DNA of 64,000 bases, taken from NCBI GenBank assembly GCA_029961685.1, contig JARWKL010000016.1:4651207-4715206 (forward strand), given 5' to 3'. This DNA comes from Aristolochia californica (lineage: Eukaryota; Streptophyta; Magnoliopsida; Piperales; Aristolochiaceae). Both the position numbers and the translations under genes were made by a program. Shown here piece by piece: positions 1 through 10,900 of the stretch (positions are counted from its first letter, which is position 1; every line of letters begins with the position of its first letter). A model generated the notes under the pieces. The model saw only the letters and a program-made list of their open reading frames with translations. It was not told the DNA's origin and searched no databases.

Positions 1-217
1 GGGGATGTTGTCGACAAGCTGCTTAGAGAATGGTGAGCCCCCGGGTACCACTGACAGTGATGGATATTTCGATGCTGTTCTTCCTCATGGGGATTATCAA
101 ATAACAATCTTTGACCCGTCCAAGAATTCATCTTTCGCACACGCCATGAAAGTGGAAGCAGATACGAAGGAAGAGAAATCAGTTCTTCATCTCAAGCTCC
201 ATGCATCAGAAGCTTAG
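1..217 (+). CDS. 3' end of an unidentified gene (partial)
   Basis: An open frame enters the window near the left edge and ends at a TAG... stop at 215-217 (TAG read as the codon after ...HASEA). The visible 70 residues include SDGYFDAVLPHGDYQITIFD, which has the look of a small beta-sandwich of the carboxypeptidase-regulatory-like type (an 'xDGxFxxxLPxGxYxIxI' pattern). That resemblance is an inference from pattern only; I do not recognise the family. The ATG at position 5 is unlikely to be the real start, because the conserved-looking part starts straight after it and a splice acceptor (TTAG) lies at about 26. The gene is followed by a T-rich stretch and a 540-bp spacer, and it converges on the gene at 760-4586. 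Confidence 0.45.
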   Translation, partial: GMLSTSCLENGEPPGTTDSDGYFDAVLPHGDYQITIFDPSKNSSFAHAMKVEADTKEEKSVLHLKLHASEA

Positions 218-759
218 GGACTCTTTTTTTTTTTGTTTTTTTATCATTCCGAGTAGAATGTGAATAATAAGAGGAGAATTAAATTTGATGTTTCTGCGTT
301 CTGATAAGCCAATTACCTCAATTTGAACTGCAACATTCCTTTGTGGGATGTGGGACTTCTGTCGATTATCACCGGCAGCATCTTTAATCTATCGCTTACA
401 GGGATTCTGGTTATTTAATGCTCATTGAAACCTGGTTGATTTGACTAATCCGATTAGGGTTCAGTTTGAAGAGACTGAACCGAGCCACATGCTGAACGCT
501 CAAATTAAAATTTAAAATATTTATGAGATTAAGAAAGATATAAAAAAGGAAAACCGAATGAACAGATTGGATTGAACATGGTCACCGCCAGTTTCTTCAA
601 ATTGAGTTAACCTATCTGAGTGGAAGCCAATAGTGCACAATCGGATGCAGAAGCAGAACAATTGCTTTTAGTGACCAGGTTCTTCAAATCGAGTGTAACC
701 AGCATCAAATGCATCACTCTTTTCTTTTGCTGAAAATGCTTAAGTCAACTACTACAACT
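218..759. other. Intergenic spacer, convergent 3' ends
   Basis: This spacer lies between two converging genes. It holds a T-run at about 224-242 directly after the upstream stop, AATAAT-type signals near 264, and a small inverted repeat (GGTTCAGT...ACTGAACC) around 469-482. No coding potential was recognised. Confidence 0.5.
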
Positions 760-3700
760 CTATAATACCACTCCTACAGCCTTGCCTCTTGGAATGAACT
801 CTTGTCTAACATTCTTTTTCCTGGCAATTGAAGGAAGCCATTTCTCTCCTCTAACCCTTTTCAGTTCCTCAATTCTTTTTTCCTCTTTCTCTGCTTTGGC
901 CTTTGCAGCCATACCTTGAGCCTCAAATCTATCCAATGATCTCTGGCACACATCTCTGGCAGCAGCCATTATGTGGTCACCATCTACAGCAGCAGATTGA
1001 ATTCGCTGTTTAAACTGCAACAAACATGCATACAGGCACATCAATAATGGATTCAACCGACTATCGGAAGTGTATAGAGAGAATAGTTGGTCAAAGATGA
1101 CAGGATCGAGCAGCCTTCCTAGGAGGAGTTGCTCCAAAAAAATCCATCATATGCTTTGTTCATGAATGTTACTGGCATAAGCACAATTCAATGACACCAC
1201 AATGGGAGGGGCTGTGGTCTAGATATTTACACAATGGCTAGTTGGTATGATAATTGGTGGACCAAGGAATCATCTGCAAGTATGAACATGCACAGTTCAT
1301 GAGCTTGCCCCACAGGAGGAGGACCAAGCTTCTTTAAGATCTTACCTTCTTTGATCTTTCATCAACATCCACACCCGGGAGAATACTCAATCTCTTCCTT
1401 GGTTGTGTAGATTCATCTGGTGCAGAGATAGAAGATGAATGAATCTCTTGAATAAGAATTAGCTCATGCTGCAGAAATATATAGAATGATTTGCAGATTT
1501 ATCATTACCGAGTGGTTCAAATATTATTCCAGGAGGCGCATTCCTGAATAACCGCACACCAACATTGTCATCGCATTCTTTTGGATTTCTATCAGAGGAT
1601 GCGGTGGAATTTCTTACTATTACCAATTTTTTCTCTAGCATGTCATCTAACAGCTTTTGTGCCTGGTATTGGGAGCATTTAATACACAGTTATACACTAA
1701 ATAGAAAATGGTAAGAATCTAATATAGAATATAAGAGGCCTCTATATACTTACCTCTATCAGAAAGAACTTAACAAACAGACCCAAATTAGACAGAGAAA
1801 CTAGATATATGCATCAAAACACATGCAACAGACACTGATTTTGTGTGAGAGAGTGTATCGGTGGTGTGTGATCACAAAATGCACACAACTACTCAAAGCA
1901 TCCCACTACTTGAATATTGAATCGAGGATATCCTTTTCCTACAAGCTTCCTGCATTGATGTCAAGATGCATCTGACACTTTAGAATTGTCACTTTTCATA
2001 AAATAGAGAAAGAAGTATGACAGCAGCGCTGTGACATACTGCTGGAATTTCTACAAAGACAAATACTAAGAAGAACTACAACAGGTTGCCTTCCAAAACA
2101 ACAGACATTCTTATCAGTTTCTAATAGAAACCAGCTCTGACCTAAGAGCACACCCCCTCTCGCATTGGCTTTGAGTTGCTAGTGGACATAGATGTGAATG
2201 TCATGTGTGGCAATGGCTCATACTGTTTGGCTATATAGAAAGGATTGGATTTCTTTTCTAAGCCATAGGAAGCTTACTTGTTTCACTTTCCTGGAAATCC
2301 ATAATCATTCAGTTCAATTATTTGTCCATGAAGATCTTTATTTCTATAGAGGACTAAATTCTCCAAGTTCATGACCGGTGTAGTAATTGAAATCAACATG
2401 ATAACCCAGGGTCAACCACAGGGCCACAAATACAAGGTCTCTTAAGAAAAGGATTTCTAATGACCACAACCACTTACCACCACACTCTATTTTGAATCAT
2501 TTTTAATAATTAGAAGTGATTAGGGAACTCAATGTAAAGTCTCAGTCCTGCATGAAATCCAAGGAATTGCCTTTGTAGAGCCGTGTTAATTAAATTTCAT
2601 CTATAGGTGTCCCATCGATGTGGTTACACTTCTCTAATTTGCTTGGTAAAGATAAGAAGTTTCCTAGGAAAAAGATACAGAATTAAAGGGTGTCCAAGAA
2701 AAATTGTTGTTTATACTGTATCTGAAGATGGAAAGGAAGTAACACTTTTGATTACACGTGGAGTTTAAGCGAATGATAAGTGCTGCCAACTCAGGCCGTG
2801 GGCTCAAGTGTTGCAGACGCACAGAAAACTACAAAAAAAGGGGAAAAGTGAACAACCTGGCAATTGGAAAGGACAATTTCCTCTAAGTGAACAAGCAATG
2901 GTCAGAACAAGAAGCCCCACTGCACTACTATATGAAGAACTTAACACAACATTGTCTTACAAGAATTTCTATTAAAGGTGTTAAATATAATATAGTGGGT
3001 AGTTGGTCATTTCACAGAGTTTTTATGCCTGTGAGAGTACCAGTAGTTTCAGCATGTTTATATTAGTCTATGGTTCAATCTTCATAGCATTTGGATATGT
3101 AAAATATGGAGATATAAGGAGTTCTTGTATAAGTGGTAGTGAGGTCATTTTCTCTCTACTCACTGAAGTTAATAAAAGAGAGATTGGCTCGAGTTTTTGC
3201 CCCATAAAGGGAGCCTATGCCCTTCTCCAAATCTCTCCCTTCTTTTTTTTTTACCTTTTCTATATCTCAACTCTCTTTTCTTCAATATTTCACATGGTAT
3301 CAGAACAGTAGACCCTGATTACAAAGCCTGTGAAGCTCCTTTTTTCTCTCTATTGAACACAGAGAAGTCATAGGAAGAGGATTTCAATGTTTGATCTTGA
3401 TTGATTGACAAAAGTTTGATTTTTTGAGTCCTTTATCTGCCATAACCCTAGGGTTGATTGCTTCTACTGCCTTTGGAGCAGTTTGATACTTGATTAGAGC
3501 CCCAAGAGGAACATTTGACTTGGGATTATCCCATCTGTCTGGTGCACAGCCTAATACGAGGGGTGAATTACCTGTGTCATCATCTGATAGGCTGACATCA
3601 GCCTATTTAATGGAGTTTTTGGTAACACAAAGGTAGAATTGGAAGATTATTGTGATTATTTTCTGTTATTGTGGCATCTATGTATAGTTGACCAAACTAC

Positions 3701-4586
3701 CCATAACATAATATTTAACAAGTTATGCCTATTCAAAATTGTTATTAGTTATCAAAATTGATCTTCTAAAACGAGAAAGCAACAGCACACAAGTTTTAAT
3801 TAAGGTCGTTCTTAAAGGAGATAGTTGTAAGAAGACTTTCAAATTCTCATAGAAGTACCAGTGCTCATAATATGGATGATTTTAAGAGCCAAAATAGTCT
3901 ATAAAAGGCATCAATTGCCTTCAGAATATCTTTAAAAGAAGCAACCAGGCTTTCTTGCATCAAACCATTGAAAAACATTACTTACGTTACAGATTTTCTG
4001 ATCTCTTCTTTGCAGAACTCAAACTTTCCTCAATTGTTCTTTATAAAAATGACGGACAAACAGTTGAAAGGTCTTTCTCCCTTCTCTTTCTAATCATTTT
4101 CTCCTGTTTAATTTAATCATATGACCATCAATTCAAAAAAGAAAAAAAAAAAAAGTTGAGCTCCATTTGAACCATATTTTCACATCTTACTACGCAATAC
4201 TCTATGTTTTCGGACGCCGCAACCCTAAGCAGTCGCCAAAGTCAGAAGACCCAATACAAAAAAGTAAAAGACCCAATACTCAGAAGCGAGAGGGAGGGAA
4301 ATTACTGAATTGCTGCTTCCCTAGTACATAACTTCCGATTCTCACAGCAGCCCTTGAAGGCACTCAGACCCTAAAGTATAGAGAAGAAACATATATGTAC
4401 CTTCACTTGGTAGAGCTTGAAAGGCCGGGATTCCAATGTCTTTTCCATATCCCTGCCATCTTTAGCAACCTTAGACGAATCAGCTATATTTGGGGTTACC
4501 CCAAAGCCGTTAGGGACTTCGGAAGTGATGGAGTCGATCGCCGCCTGCCATTCGGCGTCTCCGTCTTCCTCGCTGCTGCTGCTCAT
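760..4586 (-). CDS. Conserved plant protein of unknown function, 4 exons
   Basis: Exons on the minus strand: 4401-4586, 1509-1662, 1346-1446 and 760-1014 (stop 760-762), giving a complete frame of 231 residues. The start MSSSSEEDGDAEW has an acidic Ser-rich N-terminus. The middle holds VRLFRNAPPGIIFEPL, and the C-terminal half is a charged helix with QSAAVDGDHIMAAARD and RGEKWLPSIAR. These motifs match, from memory, a small plant-specific family without an assigned function; I do not name a function. The intron at 1447-1508 is only 62 nt but has a CTAAT branch-like site and a TTCAAG acceptor, and it is the choice that keeps the frame. Intron 1 (1663-4400) is 2.7 kb and carries an old copia LTR. 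The start lies 319 bp from the divergent PUB49 start, suggesting a shared promoter region. Confidence 0.75.
1663..4400 (-). other. 2.7-kb first intron of the unknown conserved gene
   Basis: The donor (AAG|GTACAT at 4400) and acceptor (ACCAG|GCACAA at 1663) are canonical. Apart from the copia LTR and adjoining debris at 2979-3650, the intron is AT-rich single-copy-looking sequence with an A-run near 4134-4154. The open frame at 3003-3311 (+) lies wholly within the LTR and is not a gene. Confidence 0.6.
2979..3294 (+). mobile_element. Copia-type LTR followed by primer-binding site
   Basis: The segment starts TGTTAAATAT and ends TTTCACA, the TG...CA form of an LTR. It is followed at once (3295-3308) by TGGTATCAGAACAG, a near match to the plant Ty1/copia primer-binding site complementary to initiator tRNA-Met (TGGTATCAGAGC). 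About 350 bp of apparent leader follows, to about 3650, with no recognisable gag or pol. It is therefore a 5' LTR plus leader of a truncated element, oriented opposite to the host gene. No second LTR was seen. Confidence 0.7.
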
Positions 4587-4905
4587 GGAATCCCAAACTC
4601 GCGTTTCCTTTACACCCGCAGGCGCCAGAAGAGGATGCTGACGGAATTCATATACTCTTAAAAGTGGGACCTACTTTATTGGCCTCGACAAGATCTTACC
4701 AATGATTTGTTTGTTTGTGTGGGGCCTGGGGCCCACAAGAGTTTACAAACTATCGACTCGACTCCCTGCTTCGCCTGGGCTTCTCCTGTTCTTGAGTTCT
4801 GCCCTCGCTTGCTTAAAATCGTCCCCTACAGCCAACCTTGACGAAAATCAAACTCTCTGTTGATCTTCTACTTCCGTTCATTCTAATCCTCGTGACGGCG
4901 GCAAC
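4587..4905. promoter_or_regulatory. Divergent promoter region between unknown gene and PUB49
   Basis: Only 319 bp separate two opposing start codons, so both promoters and 5' leaders must sit here or overlap. The stretch is mixed in composition, with GGGCC and GGCCTGGGGCCC patches around 4720-4735 that resemble the GGGCCC-type elements common upstream of plant housekeeping genes. No clear TATA box was seen. The assignment as a bidirectional promoter is inferred from spacing alone. Confidence 0.5.
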
Positions 4906-7900
4906 ATGGGAAAGAAGCAGCATAGCAAAGATCGGATGTTCATTACTAAAATGGAATGGGCAACCGAATGGGGCGGCGCCAAACAGAAAGACGTTTCGAG
5001 TCCTTTCAAACGCCTTCCTTTCTACTGTTGCGCGTAAGTAATTCTCTTCGCAACCCTAAAATGATTCCTATTTCTCTTTTTATATCTGAGGGAGGTTTTC
5101 TTTTGCTTCTTTCATGTAGTCTTACTTTCACTCCATTTGAGGATGCAGTTTGTACGAGTGATGGCAGTGTGTTCGATATAATGTGAGTGTTAATTTCTGG
5201 GGATGCTTGTGTTAATTTTGATTTTGAACTTTTGTATTGTGGGCGTTTTTTTTTTTTTTTTTGAAAAGTTTGTCTTGTTTTTTTTTTTTTCAGGAACATC
5301 CTCCCGTACATAAACAAGTATGGGAAGCATCCGGTAACAGGGGCTCCACTTAAGCAAGAGGATCTCATCCCTCTTACGTTTCACAAGAACTCCGATGGTA
5401 AGCGTCTTCTTGTTCATTTTTTAACGGTACCATCGTTCGTTAGGTTGTCAATAGTGCTCTTAATTTTGTTTTTGGATTGTGTTACATGTAGCTTTTGAGT
5501 ATTAGTAAACTTTTTCATTTGCTCTACTACATTAATTTCTTCTCAAAAGTTTGATGACAAAGGAGTTGATGCAATCACAGATAACTCCAAGTTAAAAACC
5601 GACCTAAAGAACTATTTGCCTGATCGAACGCTTTGGCAAAAGTAACTCAACTGTCATGCCCAATCTATGTGGTTGGGCTTTTAGCTCAATGGCTACATGG
5701 GGGGATTTTTGGTGTTAGTTATTGAGTTCAAATTTCACAGAGAGGAAAGGAGTGGCGTGTGTGTGTGTGATATCCACATTCAAAAAAAAAATTGCAATCT
5801 ATAAATTTTGCCAATAATATCAACCTAAGTTATTATTTGTCAGTAGTGGTTCTCAATTGTCTAACTAAATTTTATTTTAGCAAAAATTGCCTTCTTTAGT
5901 GGCACTTTATGGTAGGAAAAGTTGTTCTAGCATTAATAAGTAGGAGATTTGGCCATGACTTAACTCCTATTCGACCTCAGATAAGAGGTTGAATAGGTTT
6001 ATCTGGAGTAAATTTTAGAAGGGATGGCTAGAAATTTTTCGGATTGAAGGAAAAATTTTGAAAGAAGGGTAGCGGGATAAGAGAGAAAAAGATTCTTTAA
6101 TAAAAGAAAAGGGAAAATGCTTTTATCATTTCAAAGGTGGGCTGAAATTCATGACTATTTTTTTTGAAGATCTGAAACTCATGACTTTTGAGCTTGCCAT
6201 GATGAATGAAGTAGAAAGAATAGTGATAGAAGGGAACAAGTGCATACCTTTTAACCCCATTAAATTACTATTTCTTATTGTTCCCTGTGATTTGTTGTTT
6301 TTGCTTAGTGAATGAAATATAAAGAAAATTTAAGACATAATTCCCCACTATGCCTTGCTTACTCCATTTTTTTGTTAGAAATTTTGGAGAAAAAGATGGC
6401 ATCACGAGAAGTTACTAAGAAGAGAATTACAAAGAGAGAAGGCAAAGCCCTCAAACAGACAAGACTAAAGTGAGATGGACAAATAAAAATAAATAAGTAA
6501 ACAAATAAAAGCCTAATCATAAGGAGGGCATTCCTGCTACAAGGTATTGTCAAGAAGTCCTGCTTTTAACCGAGGAATCGACCATGATATTGGCGATTCT
6601 CAGATTAGGCACCAAAGAGATTGAAAAAAAGTGGCATATGTCCTCATGATTGACTGTCGAATCCTCTTCCTCCTAAAATGTTGATGGGAGGTGATCCATG
6701 TAAACTTGAAGATATATAGGAAGATTTTTACTCTGCTTCCCTCTGGACTTCCAATGACCAAATTAGGGAGAGAAGATAAAGCAGGCATTTCCTATAAAGT
6801 TCCTAATGTTTCCACCACCACCAGTGACGGTCCCCTTGTTACCACAGAACTGACATCAAAATAGAGTTTGGGCCAAACATAGAGGGAGGAGACAATTCGG
6901 GAGACTAATGAATGACATCCACGTTTCTCTGACAGTAGTGGTAGTATGATCAACTTCAAGTAGCTTTACAGTCAAATAATTGGAGTTTGTGCATGGTCTC
7001 TTTAGTGACATCACTAATACGTTTGGTTGGCAGGGTCAGATATCCTCCAATTTCTTTCTTCCCAAATACACCAAGCAATTGCTGCAGTAGTCAAAAACCA
7101 AACTTTTTGCTTATTTTCTTCTAGGGCTGTGCCTCAACCTGCTCAAGAAGAACTTGGAGAGATGGGAGAAAACAAAGTTGAAAATCAAGCTTACACCGAC
7201 CAGTTCCCCTTATAGATTATTATTTGTTTTTTTGTTGCTTTGCATGTATTTTTCTTGATGTTGATGTGTTTCTTATGTTTGACTTTTGTTTTAGTTTGTT
7301 CCCCTTCAGGGCCATGGTACATTATTCCCCCTAATAAATTTTTTCATTTTCAAAATAAAAATTGTGATGGTGGCATTTGGTTTTTTATTGCTCCTTTTGT
7401 CGATTGCAAATTTAGCTAAGGTGGAGTTAAGGGCCTTTTTCCAAAGACAATGGGTGTATGTTTGCAGCAACTTCTCTGAGCACTTCATTGAAGGAGATTT
7501 GGCAGGCTTCATCAGCTGTGTTTCAGGAAAGAAATGAGGTTCTTGCTTCTTGTATGAGGTAGAAGACATTTCTAGAACAATCTCTTAGGTCCTCATGTCA
7601 AGAAGTGTCAATAGTTTTGTTTATTCCTTGGCTACAGGTGGGACTATCAATCAAAACTTTCTTGATTAGCTATCCTTCCTTCCTAAACTGGGGGAAAAAG
7701 AGAGTCAGCAGAAAAGAACATGCCAGCTGTACATAGAAAATTGTTGTGCAAGATCTCCCATGAAGTCTAAATAGAACAGCAAGAGAGCATATCCTCATCA
7801 TCATCAAATAAAGGAAGATTTAGGGATGTAACTCATGGAAGACTGAAATTGATTTATAGTGGAACTGAGAATGGCGACTTAAAATTAACATGGTGGAGAA

Positions 7901-10900
7901 CATTTAGAGCCACACAATTGAAATGGTTTGGGGGTAGTGGACTTGTGGGGGGATTAGTCTCAATAGTATTTTTGAGGGGCTACAGTAAGTAGAGGGATGC
8001 TGAAAATGACCTGGGTGGAAGTCATGAGGAAACACTTGAAGAAGGATGACTTTGATATAGTATGTTAAAGAAAGGCATGACTGAGGAAGATGTTTTATGA
8101 AGGCAATGAAAGCATTGCTGTGCTAAGTGTAGGACTGATTGTAATGGTCCCTTGAGAAATCTGACAACTGGCTTGGCTTATGTTTTGTTTTCTTCTTCTC
8201 ATTGGTCATTTTTGTCCCTTTCTCCCTGAAGATTTTCATAATATTCCTTTAAAGTGAGATTCATTTTTTCTTTTTCTTTTTGGGACATCTATTGGATTCT
8301 TGCATCTAGATTTAGTCTTGATACCTTGTCTATCAGGGGTCCTAGGACTTCTGAATCTCCACTATCGTGAGTTTGCTACAATGATTGTTGCCTCTGTTTT
8401 TGGTGTAACTGTAGGGGAGTACCACTGTCCAGTCTTAAACAAAGTCTTTACTGAGTTTACACATATTGTTGCTGTGAAGACTACAGGGAATGTGTTCTGT
8501 TATGAGGTTTGCTTTTCCTGGTCTTTCTTTTATTTAAGTTCCTTCATCTACACACCATTCTATAGAAAGCTTTCCAACCCATAAATGCATTATTAAACTG
8601 CTTACTTGTTTTTTGTTCAATATTTTTACCTTGTTGATAATTTTGTTGTATAGGCAATAAAAGAGCTGAATCTGAAAACAAAGAACTGGAGAGAGTTACT
8701 TACAGATGAACCATTCACTAAAGATGATCTGATAACCATCCAGGTTTAAAATTTTGGTAAATTAAGATCTGTGATGTCCTTTTCTTTTACACTGGTACTT
8801 ATTGTCATTCCCTAAACAATCTTTTATGCTATTGTCTCTGCAGAATCCAAATGCCCTCAATAGCAAGGTCCTCACAGAATTTGACCATGTCAAGCATACT
8901 CTCAAAGTGGATGATGAAGGTGATCATTTCATGTTAGTTCGGTAGTTGTTTTACTTATCTAGTTTCTTTTTTATTGTAACTGTGAGAAATTGGCAAGAGT
9001 GAAAGAGGAAAGAGAGGAAACCGAGAGAGGAGAAGAGGCTGAATGAGTGGGAGAGAAAAAAGGAGGTTATCTCTCCCATCATGTAACTCATTTATTTATA
9101 ATAAAATAAGTTAAAAAATAAAAAAATAGTTAGAAATTTACTTTTCTTCTGAAAATAAAAAATAAAAAAACTAAAAAATAGAAAGTAGTCTCCTCTACAT
9201 ACATGGAGATCAAGACAACCCTAATTCTCTAGCCTTAACCACCTAGTAAAGCTAGTAAGATTGGAAATTAAGCTAGGAAATAAAATAGACATAACCTCCT
9301 AGAATATTACTCACCTACACTTATAATGTCCCTTTTCACAGTAACCGTTTCATTTCAAAGTGAATATAACTTTATTTTTTACGTTTTTTTACACGTATTC
9401 AGCTTCTGTTTTGGAGACAATCTTGAGCCTATATGTTGTTCTTAGCAGTCTAATGACATTTCTTATTAATCTGATAGGTAGCTACATAAAACTGGGCATT
9501 CCACTTCACCATTATTTCATTATTTCATTTTTTCCCCTTTCTTTTGACTTAAAAAAGTTTTTGTTTCAGAGTTGAGAAAAATGGAAGATCCATTATGCAA
9601 TTTAAATGTTACTGGAGATATCAAGGAGATGCTGAAGGAGCTTGGAACTGAAAAGGGAAAGCAAGCTGCATTACATGGTGGAGGAGGCAATAAAGCTCAG
9701 AAGGAAAGAGAAGTTGCTCTAGCTACCATTTTGTCTGCTAGGTCTCGCATTGAAGACAACTCAAAATCAAAACCCAATGGAGAGGCTACTCAGTCATTCA
9801 GCATTGTGGATGCTGCATCTGCTTCAGTACATGGAAGAAGTGCAGCTGCTGCCAAAGCTTCATCTGGTGATAAAACAGCTGCTCGAATAGCTATGCACAT
9901 GGCAGGTGAACGTGAGCCTGTAAATGCAAAAATGGTGAGTATACGTATTATAATTGAAACCAATTTAGATCTAGTGCAATCTTCTTCTATTACAATTGAA
10001 TTAAGAAAGTGCTGGATATATAGCTTCACTCCTGCTACAAGGGCATTTCAACTTATATTGAGTTACGGTGACTTGAGTAGGTCATAAGAGTTTGACCAGA
10101 GAGATGCTGTTCTTGAATCAGTCACTAAAATGTTTGATCAAGTTCTAATCTAAATAGACTTGGATACTCCATAACAAGAGAAATTTGACCCACCCATTCA
10201 GCTTTGACCCATCTTGTACATGATGCTAGAAGTTTGATGAGCGTTTTCAGTTTGCGAACATTTTTCCATAAATATGAAGTTTTGAATGTGGCAGTCTTGG
10301 GATAGCCAACCTTAGGTATATAATATATTTGTACAAATAACTTCCCTCCATAAGGCATTTCTATCATCAGCAAATCTCTAAAGCCATTGGTTCGTGTGCA
10401 TTAATTTTAAAATGCCTTGGCCACTGTCTTTATTTCCTTTTACATATTTATTCCCATTTGACTATGGGTATTTGAAATTTTCTAATAATCACCACCAAAG
10501 GAATTTTTTTCTCCATTGCCTCCAATTTATCTTAATGTTTGCTGTACAGGAAATGAGTGATAGGATGTAATTGGGGAGTCTTGCTAGAGTAGATTTAATT
10601 GGTGTGGCTCTGCTACCCAAGGAGAGGAGTTCCCTTTCCATGAGGCCAATCTTTCAAATCTCTCAGTTATATGAGTCAAAATCTGTACTGCTTGCTTACC
10701 TTTGAAAAGAGGATCCTGAAGGTAGGTAATTTTTGGACGATCAGTTACCTTACATTCTAGAATTTTTGCGAGTTTCACCAGGTCATCTTCAATATTGATT
10801 CCAAAGAGCTCACATTTCCTCCAGTTTACTTTATGACTGAAAATTAGCTCAAATAGGTGTAAGATAACCTTCAAATTCAGCAGCTTTTCTTTGCTTCCTT

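Noticed and set aside
1459..1641. Apparent frameshift in the unknown conserved gene at the exon ending 1509
   Set aside because: An alternative acceptor at 1447 gives a 62-nt intron and restores the frame, so the gene appears intact.
3003..3311. 102-codon plus-strand frame as a small gene
   Set aside because: It lies entirely in a copia LTR and ends in the primer-binding site.
7900..8130. LINE 3' coding fragment in PUB49 intron 3
   Set aside because: Only one short string looks LINE-like and stops are frequent; the evidence is too weak for a feature.
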